Shown here in pieces: positions 44,304-52,949 of a DNA stretch of 64,000 nt (its first letter is position 1; every line of letters starts with the position of its first letter). The notes below the pieces were generated by a model, which saw only the letters and a program-made list of their open reading frames with translations, ran no database searches and was not told the DNA's origin. Source of the stretch: Termitidicoccus mucosus (GTDB taxonomy: Bacteria > Verrucomicrobiota > Verrucomicrobiia > Opitutales > Opitutaceae). The translations under genes were made by a program, and so were the position numbers. Location of the stretch: NCBI RefSeq assembly GCF_038725785.1, contig NZ_CP109796.1, forward strand, positions 6,324,501-6,388,500. Reading direction: 5' to 3'.

Positions 44304-45095
44304 TCAGGGTAGGTCGTCCATCCTATAAAATGCGAGATCCATTTCCTTCACCTTGACCAGGATCAACTCAAGTATTTCCGGGCGGATATGATTCTTCCGG
44401 CTGGTTTCAGAGATGATGGCGTGATCATAAAAAACGATCACTTCATCGCGGGTTTTGATGCGTTCCAGTGCGGGGAATATTTCTTTTTGCAGGCGTTCCT
44501 CGGTAGATCGATCGAGGCTTCGCGCGGGGAGGCAGAATTTCTTCGCAGTTGTATTGATTGGGGTGAAAAACTCATCGGATTCTGCCAGCGTCTTGCCATG
44601 ACCAGGACGGGTGCCGGTGCGGGCATGATGAAAATATTTTCGTATCAATGCATCGCTGTTCTGGTTATTATTGCTCATCGGATAAGCGAACGAAGCCGGG
44701 GGAAACCCAAGCGATTCCAGTTTCGCGACTGCGGGATCGATTTCGATTTTCAGATAATGATCGCCTCCTTGGTTTTCGATTGCATCAAGCGCCTTGATAT
44801 GGCGATAGCCGTGACAACCGATTTCATGTCCTGCTTTTTTAAGCTGCTGAAGTCCTTTTGTCTGCGCAGCGTTCAATTGATCAGGTTTTTCGATAAAAAA
44901 TGTGACCTTGGCGCCATATTTCTCAAACAAAGGGATTTGTTTCACCCAGAGTTCGATATTGATCGAATCATCGAAAGTAAGAACAATACCGGGTTTTGGC
45001 AGCGATGCCCGGACGGCCGGTTCGGCATGGCTGTGGCCTTGCAAAAACAGGCAGCTCAAAAGGATTAAAAAAAATGGCGGTAATTTCAGATGCAT
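44304..45095 (-). CDS. Secreted polysaccharide deacetylase (NodB domain)
   Basis: A 263-residue protein with a signal peptide (MHLKLPPFFLILLSCLFLQG to SHAE). The NodB signature is LTFDDSINIELW (catalytic and metal Asp pair), followed by KVTFFIEK and the metal-binding His motif GCHGYRH, then a FAYPMS segment in place of the usual FRPPYG/FRYPFG and a late DEVIVFYDHAII. It removes acetyl groups from a sugar polymer in the cell envelope or outside. In this cluster O-acetylated sialic acid or N-acetylhexosamines are plausible targets; this is inference. An operator-like site lies 75 bases upstream. Confidence 0.88.
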   Translation of the reverse strand: MHLKLPPFFLILLSCLFLQGHSHAEPAVRASLPKPGIVLTFDDSINIELWVKQIPLFEKYGAKVTFFIEKPDQLNAAQTKGLQQLKKAGHEIGCHGYRHIKALDAIENQGGDHYLKIEIDPAVAKLESLGFPPASFAYPMSNNNQNSDALIRKYFHHARTGTRPGHGKTLAESDEFFTPINTTAKKFCLPARSLDRSTEERLQKEIFPALERIKTRDEVIVFYDHAIISETSRKNHIRPEILELILVKVKEMDLAFYRMDDLP

Positions 45096-45169
45096 TTCAA
45101 AGGAGGGGAGGGAAAACGCGATAGTGGGAAAGATGCCACGTGTCCCTGAAAACTGAAAGTCTGGAGGTC

Positions 45170-45188
45170 TGGTCTGAAAATTAGTCCA
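45170..45188. promoter_or_regulatory. Operator-like palindrome, site 2 (TGGTCT-N7-AGTCCA)
   Basis: TGGTCTGAAAATTAGTCCA, flanked by TC and GA that extend the symmetry. It lies in the 102-base gap upstream of the leftward polysaccharide deacetylase gene. One base of the right half differs from AGACCA. Same half-site and 7-base spacing as the sites at 41603 and 46517. Confidence 0.55.
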
Positions 45189-45197
45189 GATGGGGCG

Positions 45198-46412
45198 TCA
45201 GTCGGTCAATTCGGAAAAGAAAGCCTTGGGAATCACGACGGCACACTGGTCGGCACGGGTCATGTTCACCCGGTCAAACGGGGGCGACCAAGTGCTGTAA
45301 GTGATGACAGCGTCTCCTGCTCGTGTGAAGATGCAGTTTAGGTTGGTAAACGCGCAGGCAGGGTTGGATTCGATATCGCCGACCCGCCTCCAGGTGCGTC
45401 CGTTGTCCTGCGAGATTGCGAGCGTGAGCGGGCTGCGCTGTCCAAAGTGGGAGTGCATCGGACGGGGCTCGTAATATTCACAATCGTTCCAGACAAGAAT
45501 AAGTGTTTGCGTGCCGGGGATGCGGCGGAGGCAGGTGGATGATTCTGGACCAGTGAGTCCCGAGCTCCATGTTTTCGACCATGTCTCCCCTCCATCGGCG
45601 CTTTCGGCCAGAAACGGGCTGCCGAGTTGCGTGCGCAGGGATACGAGGAGGCGGCCATTGGCCATTTCGCACACCGATGCCTCCATCGCGCCCCGCATGG
45701 GGAGCGTGATGTCACCGGATGCCCGGCGCCATGAAAGGCCGTCGTCATCGCTCAGGTAACAGCCGACAGCATTTTGGTTGGACTGCGAACCCTGATCGCC
45801 TTTCCCGAAGTGGAAGGGAAGCACGAGGCGTCCGGTGGAGAGGCGGACGATGCCAGGGGTGCCGCCTTGGAGCCACTGCCCGGAACTGCGCTCCCATATC
45901 GTGCCTTTGTCTTCCCATGTGAGACCGCCATCCCGGGAGCGGAACAGGCACATGGAGGTGCTGTTTTTCGCATGCGCCCGGAGTGCGGCGATGAGCAGAT
46001 CCCCATTTGGGAGCGCGCAAACAGCGGGCGCTTGTATATTGATGTCACCCGGCGCGGGTTCAAAGAGGATGCGCTCGCCCGTCCAAGTTTTCCCGCCATC
46101 CCGGGAGGTTTTGCATGCGATATCGGCGAGACCGAAGTCGGTGGCATGCCTGCCGCCCGGCCTGAACTTATGCCAGACGATGAAAATGGAGCCGTCCTGC
46201 AACTCGGCCAAAGAGGCGGAAACGCTTCCCGGCGAGTCTTTACTGCGCGCGGAAACAACCGAATAGGCTAATCGCGCCCGGAGTTCCTCGTGGGAGAACA
46301 AGGCACCGGGCGCCTTGTCGGCGCCATCACGCGGAACCGCCAGAATAACAGGGGAAAGAATGGTCGCCAACAGCATCGACTGAAGGCGGATGAATCCGAA
46401 ACGGGTGTTCAT
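45198..46412 (-). CDS. Secreted sialidase-like protein (BNR/Asp-box)
   Basis: A 404-residue protein; the start at 46412 gives MNTRFGFIRLQSMLLATILS and a hydrophobic signal segment. It is a six-bladed Asp-box propeller: SRDGGKTWTGE, SRDGGLTWEDKG, SDDDGLSWRRA, SADGGETWSKT and SQDNGRTWRRV are five Asp boxes in regular spacing. It is distant from the other two sialidases of the cluster and lacks an obvious YRIP motif, with EGR absent, so its substrate may differ (sialidase, or another exo-glycosidase or aldolase-like BNR hydrolase). It is divergent from the sialidase-NHL gene at 46632, and operator-like site 3 lies between them. Confidence 0.85.
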   Translation of the reverse strand: MNTRFGFIRLQSMLLATILSPVILAVPRDGADKAPGALFSHEELRARLAYSVVSARSKDSPGSVSASLAELQDGSIFIVWHKFRPGGRHATDFGLADIACKTSRDGGKTWTGERILFEPAPGDINIQAPAVCALPNGDLLIAALRAHAKNSTSMCLFRSRDGGLTWEDKGTIWERSSGQWLQGGTPGIVRLSTGRLVLPFHFGKGDQGSQSNQNAVGCYLSDDDGLSWRRASGDITLPMRGAMEASVCEMANGRLLVSLRTQLGSPFLAESADGGETWSKTWSSGLTGPESSTCLRRIPGTQTLILVWNDCEYYEPRPMHSHFGQRSPLTLAISQDNGRTWRRVGDIESNPACAFTNLNCIFTRAGDAVITYSTWSPPFDRVNMTRADQCAVVIPKAFFSELTD

Positions 46413-46516
46413 GGCAGAAACGATTACAATCAAAATTGTGGGGCTTCGAGGGTATCCTGACCGAAACGCAAAAATTACGGATGGAGCCGGAAATTTCAAT
46501 GTCAAAGGCCCGAGGG

Positions 46517-46535
46517 TGGTTTTGTAATTAGACCA
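46517..46535. promoter_or_regulatory. Operator-like palindrome, site 3 (TGGTTT-N7-AGACCA)
   Basis: TGGTTTTGTAATTAGACCA lies in the divergent gap between the sialidase genes starting at 46412 (leftward) and 46632 (rightward), 105 and 97 bases away from the two start codons. The right half is a perfect AGACCA and the left half has one change. A single bound regulator here could control both genes. Confidence 0.55.
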
Positions 46536-46631
46536 TCCCGCGGACATTGCCCCATGCGGGGGCGCTTACACTATCCGATGATCCGGGTTCCCGCAAGGCA
46601 GGGGCTCCGTTTTTTCCAAACAAGCAGTCGT

Positions 46632-49490
46632 ATGAAAATTCCCCATTGTCTGTCCTCCTGTTTTATTATTATTGTTCTCATTTCGGTTTTGCCCGGGCAA
46701 TCAGCGGGGGCGGATTTGCCCGGGCAAAACCTGGCCGCGCAGCAAGACGCGGTCGTGATTTGGGAGAAGGCGACGCATGGTTATACAATATTCAAGATTC
46801 CGGCACTGGTCGCCGACCGCGAGGGCAGGACATTGCTCGCGATTTCCGAGGGGCGCGTTGATGCCATCGCCGACGATGCGGAAACCCGGCTGGTGTCGCG
46901 CCGCAGCCAGGACGCCGGAAAGACATGGTCCGCCGTGTCGGTGATCCACGGGATTGGCGGACGGACCGTCGGCAATCCGGCGCCGGTCCTTGACCGTGAG
47001 ACCGGTGTGATCTGGCTGTTCTTCTGCGTGGATAACCGCGAGATCTGGGCCACCTCGACTTCCGACGCCGGATTGACTTGGGCGGCGCCATCCAATCTCA
47101 CCGCCACGCTCAAGCGCCCCGAGCAATACGGCGCCATATACAGCGGCCCGGGGCATGGCATCCAACTCAGACGAGGCGCGCATGCCGGCCGGCTGCTTGT
47201 CCCCATTTATGCCAACCAGCATGCAACGGACACTCACACCGCCGGCAGCAAAAGTGTGGCCGTTTACAGCGACGACCATGGCCGGCATTGGATAATGGGG
47301 CAGGCCACCGAACGGCAAACCGGGGGAGCGCAGGCCGACACTTTTCCCGATGGCGGCGAGTGCATGGCGGCCGAGTTGGACGATGGGCGCATTTTCCTGA
47401 CCATCCGCAACAATCTCCGCAGTCCCGGGAATCGCGCGTATGCGATCAGTGACAACGGCGGCGAAAGCTGGAACCCCATCCAGATTGATGCCTCGATGCC
47501 CGAGCCGGTCTGCCAGGCCTCGGTCATCGGCTACCAGCTTGGGAACGAGGGCAAGTCGGTTCACTTTTATGCCGGCGCTCCGGTGCGGGCCGGCAGCCGA
47601 ACGGACAAGACCGCCCGGCGGGACATCTCGCTTTGGACCAGCACGGACGGATGCGTCACCTGGCAGAAGCAGCGGCAGCTCTGGAGCGGACCCTCGGCTT
47701 ATTCGGACATGGCCATACTCGCGGACGGAATCCTGTGCGTGCTGTTCGAAGCCGGCAGCGGGCGTTATGACGACAAAATTGTGTTTTCCTCGTTCAGGAT
47801 AAACGCGCCGATCATCACCAGCGCGTCATCCGCTTCCGGCGCCATCGGCGAGATGTTCAGCCACCAGGTAACCGCTTCCAATGCCCCCACGTCCTATGGC
47901 GCGGATGGGTTGCCCGCCGGCCTGACCATTGACCCGGCGACCGGGCTCATCTCGGGAATGCCGACGGAGGCGGGAACATTCGAGGTGGCGGTTTCCGCCA
48001 GGCAGGGGACGTTTGCCGGCGGCGGCACGCTTCTCCTTTATATAAAAAACAGCGCCAGCCTTGAGCCGATTCCCGTGCTTTCGCCGTTGTCCCATCCCAC
48101 GGGCGGAGTGTTTGACCGGGAGGGCAATCTTTATATAGCCGACACCGGCAACAACAGCATTCGCAAGATCGACCGGAATGGGAACGACTCGCTATATCTG
48201 GCGGGCCTGAATGCGCCTGCCGCTGTCGCCACCAATGGTGATGGTTCGGTTTTCCTTATCGTCGACTCGGGGAACAACGCCCTCAAGCAGGTCAATCTTG
48301 CAACCGGCGCGCTGTCCACCGTCGTCAGCCAGGGGCTCAACGCCCCCGGAGGCGTTGCCGTCGCGCCTGACGGGACAATCTACGTCGCAAACACAGGCGG
48401 CCATGCCATCGTGGCCATACCGCCTTCCGCTCCCCGCGTCGTCCAGCCGCTGGCCGGCGCCTCGCGCGGATTTACCGATGGCTCCGGCGCCGCCGCGAAA
48501 TTCGACATGCCGACCGATGTGGCGGTCAGTCCAGCCAGCCGGGATGACCTGCATATCCTTTACGTGGCCGACAGCGGGAATAATTGCATTCGAAAAATCG
48601 AGGTTGCCGTCGGCCAGGGCGCGGAGGTTTCCACCCTTGCCGGCTCGCGGAATACGGCCGGCGGGGCAGACGGGACCGGAGGTGCGGCGAGTTTTCACAC
48701 CCCCGAGTCGCTCGCGGTCGACGCGGCAGGACTCCTCTATGTGGCCGACACCGGAAACGGCGCCATCCGCGGCGTCGATCCGGTTACGCGGCGGGTGGTC
48801 ACGTTGATTGGCGCAGACGACCCCTCTTCCGGGCCGGATGCGACCCGGCTGAATCAGCCGGCGGGAATTGCGATCGATACCTTCGGCGACGGGAAACTCC
48901 GTGTCATCGATGCGGGCGACAACACTGTGCGCGAATTGAGGGCCAATCCGGTCATCGCCAATCCGCCCGAAAATCGCAGCGTGGCATTTGGCGGGAGCGC
49001 CACGTTTGATGCGACGGCATGGGCCTCGCCTGCCGCGGTTTATCGTTGGGAGAAAAACGGTTCGTTTCTTGCGAGCGCCACCCCGGCGATTTACCAGATC
49101 GCCTCCGCCAGGCAAAATGACGCGGGCGCATATAAAGTCACCGCCTCCAATTCCACGGGGGCGTCTGCGGTGCGCTTCGCCGTGTCCATAGACGGCGGCG
49201 GGGACGATGGCGGAGGTGATGGCGACGGGAGCGGCAATGCGGGCCAGGGCGGTGGCGGCGGAGCGGCGGGAGCCTGTTTTATTGCCGGGCTGGGCATCAT
49301 GCTGGTGCTCCGCCGTGTCGCCGGGCACTCGGACGACGCAATCGTCATTAAGCCGCCATCCGTGCCTCAAACCAATTCCGAACGGAATTCACACTTCTGG
49401 AGGGCCGAGCTCCTGCGAGGCCGTCGCGGAAAAACGTCGCGTATAACCACGACGGCCTCGCAGGAGCTCGGCCCTCCAGAAAAAGGGTGA
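46632..49490 (+). CDS. Modular surface sialidase: GH33-like domain, Ig-like, NHL propeller, Ig-like, C-terminal anchor
   Basis: A 952-residue protein; the start at 46632 gives a signal peptide (MKIPHCLSSCFIIIVLISVL). Residues 30-395 are a sialidase close to the one at 33978 (FKIPALV, AISEGRVD, Asp boxes SQDAGKTWS, YSDDHGRHW, SDNGGESWN, then GPSAYSDMAIL). Next are a putative Ig domain (GLPAGLTIDPATGLISGMPT), five NHL repeats (GGVFDREGNLYIADTGNNSI; DAAGLLYVADTGNGAIRGVD) and an I-set-like Ig domain. A Gly/Asp-rich linker and a hydrophobic GACFIAGLGIMLVLRR segment resemble a GlyGly-CTERM-type sorting tail. The last 40 or so codons run through a 31-bp inverted repeat, so the original stop was lost or displaced by that repeat. 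Confidence 0.9.
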   Translation: MKIPHCLSSCFIIIVLISVLPGQSAGADLPGQNLAAQQDAVVIWEKATHGYTIFKIPALVADREGRTLLAISEGRVDAIADDAETRLVSRRSQDAGKTWSAVSVIHGIGGRTVGNPAPVLDRETGVIWLFFCVDNREIWATSTSDAGLTWAAPSNLTATLKRPEQYGAIYSGPGHGIQLRRGAHAGRLLVPIYANQHATDTHTAGSKSVAVYSDDHGRHWIMGQATERQTGGAQADTFPDGGECMAAELDDGRIFLTIRNNLRSPGNRAYAISDNGGESWNPIQIDASMPEPVCQASVIGYQLGNEGKSVHFYAGAPVRAGSRTDKTARRDISLWTSTDGCVTWQKQRQLWSGPSAYSDMAILADGILCVLFEAGSGRYDDKIVFSSFRINAPIITSASSASGAIGEMFSHQVTASNAPTSYGADGLPAGLTIDPATGLISGMPTEAGTFEVAVSARQGTFAGGGTLLLYIKNSASLEPIPVLSPLSHPTGGVFDREGNLYIADTGNNSIRKIDRNGNDSLYLAGLNAPAAVATNGDGSVFLIVDSGNNALKQVNLATGALSTVVSQGLNAPGGVAVAPDGTIYVANTGGHAIVAIPPSAPRVVQPLAGASRGFTDGSGAAAKFDMPTDVAVSPASRDDLHILYVADSGNNCIRKIEVAVGQGAEVSTLAGSRNTAGGADGTGGAASFHTPESLAVDAAGLLYVADTGNGAIRGVDPVTRRVVTLIGADDPSSGPDATRLNQPAGIAIDTFGDGKLRVIDAGDNTVRELRANPVIANPPENRSVAFGGSATFDATAWASPAAVYRWEKNGSFLASATPAIYQIASARQNDAGAYKVTASNSTGASAVRFAVSIDGGGDDGGGDGDGSGNAGQGGGGGAAGACFIAGLGIMLVLRRVAGHSDDAIVIKPPSVPQTNSERNSHFWRAELLRGRRGKTSRITTTASQELGPPEKG
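49396..49480. repeat. Perfect 31-bp inverted repeat inside the 3' end of the sialidase gene
   Basis: Arms 49396-49426 and 49450-49480, each 31 bases, perfectly complementary around a 23-base loop; the arms start TCTGGAGGGCCGAGCTCCTG. A related sequence lies at 55738-55809, and both are followed by the string TCATTGGGAAATGGTAT, which looks like a shared terminal repeat of a small non-coding mobile element. The repeat is translated as the C-terminal tail of the sialidase protein. Confidence 0.8.
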
Positions 49491-49562
49491 TTTCATTGGG
49501 AAATGGTATCAAACGGCTTTCGAGCCGGTGTGGCGCCATGACGGCCATTTAGGGTTTGGGCC

Positions 49563-49729
49563 TTTTATAGCATTTTTCGTTTATTTTGTCGCATGTAGGG
49601 CTCGACCTTGTGTCGAGCCGGGATGGAGGAGTCGCGTTGCGCGCTGGAAAAATCGCGGCGCGATGCAAGGTCGAGCCCTACGGGGCGCTGTTTATTTGCG
49701 ACAGAATAAACGAAAAATGCTCTATAAAA
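49563..49729. repeat. Nested palindrome element
   Basis: Outer arms of about 31 and 33 bases (49563-49593 and 49697-49729) beginning TTTTATAGCATTTTTCG, nearly perfect. Inside them is a second perfect 16-bp inverted repeat, GTAGGGCTCGACCTTG with its complement (49595-49610 and 49666-49681). The inner piece looks like one repeat inserted in the loop of another. It fills the gap between the sialidase gene and sucD. Confidence 0.75.
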
Positions 49730-49761
49730 AAGCCGGGTGCGCGGTTGGCGCGACCCGGCTT
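49723..49761 (-). terminator. Rho-independent terminator of the suc operon
   Basis: On the minus strand, AAGCCGGGT (49761-49753) pairs with ACCCGGCTT (49738-49730), with further inner GC pairs, and is followed by TTTTTATAG. It lies 28 bases after the sucD stop. The T-run is shared with the right arm of the nested palindrome that ends at 49729. Confidence 0.85.
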
Positions 49762-49788
49762 GGGCGGAATTGGATTTATAATTATATA

Positions 49789-50712
49789 TCAGCTCAGGGT
49801 GACGCCCCTGGCCTTGGCGGCGCGGATGAGGGCGTCGGCCATGTCGCTGGGGGTCTCGGCGACCTCGATGCCGCATTCCTTGAAAGCCTTGATCTTCGCG
49901 GCCGCGGTGTCCTCGGCGCCGCCGACGATCGCGCCGGCGTGGCCCATGCGGCGGCCGGCGGGGGCGGTCGCGCCCGCGATGAAGCCGGCCACGGGTTTTT
50001 TGCAGTTGGCCTTGAGCCAGCGGGCGGCCTCGACCTCGGCGTTGCCGCCGATTTCGCCGATCATGATGATGCCGTGGGTGTCGGGGTCGGCGGCGAAGAG
50101 CTTGACCACGTCGAGGTGCGAGGTGCCGTTGACCGGGTCGCCGCCGATGCCGACGGTCGTGCTCTGGCCGATGTTTTTGACCGTGAGCTGATAAACCGCC
50201 TCGTAGGTGAGGGTGCCGGAGCGGGAGACGACGCCGACATGGCCTTTTTTGTTGATGTAGCCGGGGGCGATGCCGATGCGGCAGCCGCCTTTCGAGCCTT
50301 CACCGGCGCCGGGGGTGACGAGGCCGGGACAGTTCGGGCCGACGAGGCGGGTCTTCGCGCCGCGCATGGCGTGTTTCACGCGCACCATGTCCTTGATCGG
50401 AATGCCTTCGGTGATGGCGACGGCGAGGTCGAGGCCGGCATCGACGCATTCGAGGATGGCGTCCGCGGCGAAAGGCGGCGGGACGAAGATGCAGGAGACG
50501 GTCGCGCCAGTGGCCTTGGCGGCCTCGGCCACGGTGTTGAAGATGGGCACCTTGTGGCCGGCGTGCTCGAAGAACTGGCCGCCTTTGCCGGGGGTGACGC
50601 CGGCGACGACTTGCGTGCCGTAGTCGAGGGAGAGTTGGGCGTGCTTGGCCCCGAAGGCGCCGGTGATGCCTTGCACGAGGATTTTGGTCTCGGGTGTGAT
50701 GAGAATAGACAT
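49789..50712 (-). CDS. sucD: Succinate-CoA ligase, alpha subunit
   Basis: A 307-residue subunit of the TCA-cycle enzyme that interconverts succinyl-CoA and succinate with nucleotide triphosphate synthesis. Marks: [20 protein letters not shown] (CoA-binding Rossmann start), [54 protein letters not shown] and [14 protein letters not shown], whose His is phosphorylated during catalysis. It is read leftward after sucC, from which it is separated by a VOC-family gene and a 34-bp inverted repeat. A strong terminator follows. Confidence 0.96.
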   Translation of the reverse strand: MSILITPETKILVQGITGAFGAKHAQLSLDYGTQVVAGVTPGKGGQFFEHAGHKVPIFNTVAEAAKATGATVSCIFVPPPFAADAILECVDAGLDLAVAITEGIPIKDMVRVKHAMRGAKTRLVGPNCPGLVTPGAGEGSKGGCRIGIAPGYINKKGHVGVVSRSGTLTYEAVYQLTVKNIGQSTTVGIGGDPVNGTSHLDVVKLFAADPDTHGIIMIGEIGGNAEVEAARWLKANCKKPVAGFIAGATAPAGRRMGHAGAIVGGAEDTAAAKIKAFKECGIEVAETPSDMADALIRAAKARGVTLS

Positions 50713-50780
50713 GATTTTATGGTTTAAGTTGAAAGTTTAAGTTTAAGTGGAGAGTTTTTATATAAGTCCGTCCGTCTCAT

Positions 50781-50870
50781 TCTTTCCTCTTTCTCTTTAT
50801 TCTTTATCTTTCTCCCTGCGTCCTTTCCCGCATGAAGAGAAAGATAAAGAATAAAGAGAAAGAGGAAAGA
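50781..50870. repeat. Perfect 34-bp pyrimidine/purine inverted repeat
   Basis: Arms 50781-50814 (all C and T with a few A, starting TCTTTCCTCTTTCTCTTTAT) and 50837-50870 are exactly complementary around a 22-base loop. It lies between the stop of the VOC gene (8 bases away) and the sucD start. In a transcript crossing it the hairpin would be very stable. Similar purine/pyrimidine strings occur in the repeats at 59873-59969 and 62698-62840, suggesting one family. Confidence 0.85.
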
Positions 50871-50878
50871 TGGGGACG

Positions 50879-51259
50879 CTATTTAACGTGTTTGCACTTG
50901 TGAATGGTGATGGTGTTGCCGTCGGGATCGGAGATGTGCGCCATGCGGCAGACGGGGGTCTCGCCGGGTTCGCCCAGGAATGCGACCTGGTTCGCCCGGA
51001 GGTGGGCAACGGCGGCGTCAAAGTCCTCGACTTCGAGCGCGAGGGCAGTGCCCGCGGCGGAGGGTTTCCACTCGGGATTGCCGTCGGTGATGGCGAGGGT
51101 GCCTTTGGCGGGGCCGATGTCGTATTCGATCCAGTGCCTGCCTTCGAACTGGAAGACGTGGGCGGGCACGAGGCCGAGCACGCCTTCATAGAAGGCCCGG
51201 GCTTTTGCGATGTCGGTGACGGGTGTGCCGGTGAAGGCGATGTCCTTGACTTTCAGCAT
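50879..51259 (-). CDS. VOC (glyoxalase/bleomycin-resistance) family protein
   Basis: A 126-residue single-module vicinal-oxygen-chelate protein. It begins VKDIAFTGTPVTDIAKARAF, continues YEGVLGLVPAHVFQFEG and HWIEYDIG, and ends with HISDPDGNTITIHKC, where the Glu/His metal ligands of the fold usually sit (the terminal Glu is replaced by Thr/His here). The start at 51259 is the first ATG of a normal-length family member. It is embedded between sucC (38 bases upstream) and sucD in the same direction, an unusual neighbour for a TCA-cycle enzyme. Its substrate is unknown. Confidence 0.87.
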   Translation of the reverse strand: MLKVKDIAFTGTPVTDIAKARAFYEGVLGLVPAHVFQFEGRHWIEYDIGPAKGTLAITDGNPEWKPSAAGTALALEVEDFDAAVAHLRANQVAFLGEPGETPVCRMAHISDPDGNTITIHKCKHVK

Positions 51260-51297
51260 GACGGTGTGGCGTTGACGGTGGACGGCGGCGTTTTCGG

Positions 51298-52482
51298 TCA
51301 GGCGACGAGCTTGACGATTTTCTGGGCGGCGTCGGCCATGCTGTCGCCGGAGACGAGCTTGAGGCCGGAGTCGGCGAGCGTCTTCTTGCCGGCGGCGGCG
51401 TTGTTGCCTTCGAGACGGACGACGAGCGGGAGTCCGAGGCCGATTTCCTTGGCGGCGGCGACCACGCCGTGCGCGATGACGTCGCAATCCATGATGCCGC
51501 CGAAGATGTTGACGAGAATGCCCTTCACGTTCGGGTCGGTGAGGATGATCTTGAAGGCGGCCATGACCTGCTCCTTGGAGGCGCCGCCGCCGACGTCGAG
51601 GAAGTTGGCGGGGTTGCCTCCGTAGTGCTTGATGATGTCCATGGTGGACATGGCGAGACCGGCGCCGTTGACGAGGCAGGCGATGTTGCCGTCGAGCGCG
51701 ATGTAGGAGAGGTTGGCCTTGGATGCCTCGATTTCCTTGGGGTCCTCCTCGTTGAGGTCGCGGAGGGCGACGAGGTCGGGGTGGCGGTAGAGGGCGTTGT
51801 CGTCGAGGGAGACTTTGGCGTCGAGCGCGAGGACGGCGCCGTCGGGCTGGGTGATGAGGGGGTTGATTTCGATCATTGAGGCGTCCGTTTCCCAGAACAT
51901 GGTGTAGAGGGCGCGGAGGAGCTTGATGGCGTTTTTCTGCTCGGCGGGATTGAGGCCGAGCTTGAAAACGAGTTCGCGGGCCTGGAAGTCGGCGAGGCCG
52001 TAGCCGGGGTCGATGAAGATTTTGAAGATTTTTTCGGGGGTTTCCTCGGCGACTTTTTCGATTTCCATGCCGCCCTCGGTGGAGGCGACGATGACGGGGC
52101 GGGAGGAGGCGCGGTCGAGGAGAATGGCGAGGTAGTATTCCTTTTTGATCTGGTTGGCCTCGGTGAAATAAATCGTCTGCACCTTGCGTCCGGCGGGGCC
52201 GGTCTGCTTGGTGACGAGGGTGTTGCCGAGCATCTTGGCCGCGATCTCCTTCGCCTCGGCCTTGCCGCCCTTGCAGACCTTCACGCCGCCTTGGAAACCG
52301 TCGGTGAAGGTGCCTTTGCCGCGCCCGCCGGCGTGGATCTGCGATTTGACAACGCACACGCCGTCAGGGATTTGGGCGATGGCGGCGTCGAATTCGGCGG
52401 CGGATTTTGCGGGAGCGCCTTTCGGGATGGCGATGCCGTATTTCTCGAAGAGAGCTTTGGCTTGATACTCGTGGATGTTCAT
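51298..52482 (-). CDS. sucC: Succinate-CoA ligase, beta subunit (ADP- or GDP-forming)
   Basis: A 394-residue subunit. The start at 52482 gives the universal [23 protein letters not shown]-grasp elements [14 protein letters not shown] and EINPLI (metal site), [15 protein letters not shown] and [20 protein letters not shown] are present in order. It carries the nucleotide site and partners SucD. It is the first gene of the leftward sucC-VOC-sucD group. The 580-base gap to its right separates it from the divergently transcribed porin/urea-transporter operon. Confidence 0.96.
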   Translation of the reverse strand: MNIHEYQAKALFEKYGIAIPKGAPAKSAAEFDAAIAQIPDGVCVVKSQIHAGGRGKGTFTDGFQGGVKVCKGGKAEAKEIAAKMLGNTLVTKQTGPAGRKVQTIYFTEANQIKKEYYLAILLDRASSRPVIVASTEGGMEIEKVAEETPEKIFKIFIDPGYGLADFQARELVFKLGLNPAEQKNAIKLLRALYTMFWETDASMIEINPLITQPDGAVLALDAKVSLDDNALYRHPDLVALRDLNEEDPKEIEASKANLSYIALDGNIACLVNGAGLAMSTMDIIKHYGGNPANFLDVGGGASKEQVMAAFKIILTDPNVKGILVNIFGGIMDCDVIAHGVVAAAKEIGLGLPLVVRLEGNNAAAGKKTLADSGLKLVSGDSMADAAQKIVKLVA

Positions 52483-52949
52483 GGGAATAGGAAAAACGAA
52501 GTTTCTGCCACGAAGGGCAAAAGGTGGCACGTCAAAAATGCGATGAAAACCGTGATTTAGAGTGGTTCCTTGCTAATGTTGACTGTAAGAATTGTATTTC
52601 TGACTGTTCAAAATGCAGGGAACGCATAATTTGGAAAGGAACTGCCGGCGAGGGAGCGGATGATGTGCCATAAAGACGGGCCGCGGTGATACAATCCCCG
52701 AGGGCGAAGCAGTATAAGGGGGCATGTTCTTGCAAAGTAGCGGGGCTGGTGGCGCCGCCGGTCATATGCGCGTAGCGGATATTTGCCGCGGGTTTGGAAA
52801 CGCTCAAGTGCGCCGCCGGTAGCGTGGTCCGCAATACAATGAGGAGGGCGGTCTCGCCGGAATCGCTCCTGCGCGGGGAGGGATATTATTGCAGGGTTTC
52901 TGCCGGGGCATTCTGTTTTTTGCGCACAATGCGATGGGTTGAGCGGACA
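52483..52949. other. Divergent intergenic region, sucC and porin
   Basis: About 470 bases with no convincing gene on either strand. It should hold the sucC promoter on the left and upstream control sites for the sigma-54 promoter at 52950 on the right. I could not identify a NtrC-type enhancer pair by eye. Confidence 0.35.
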
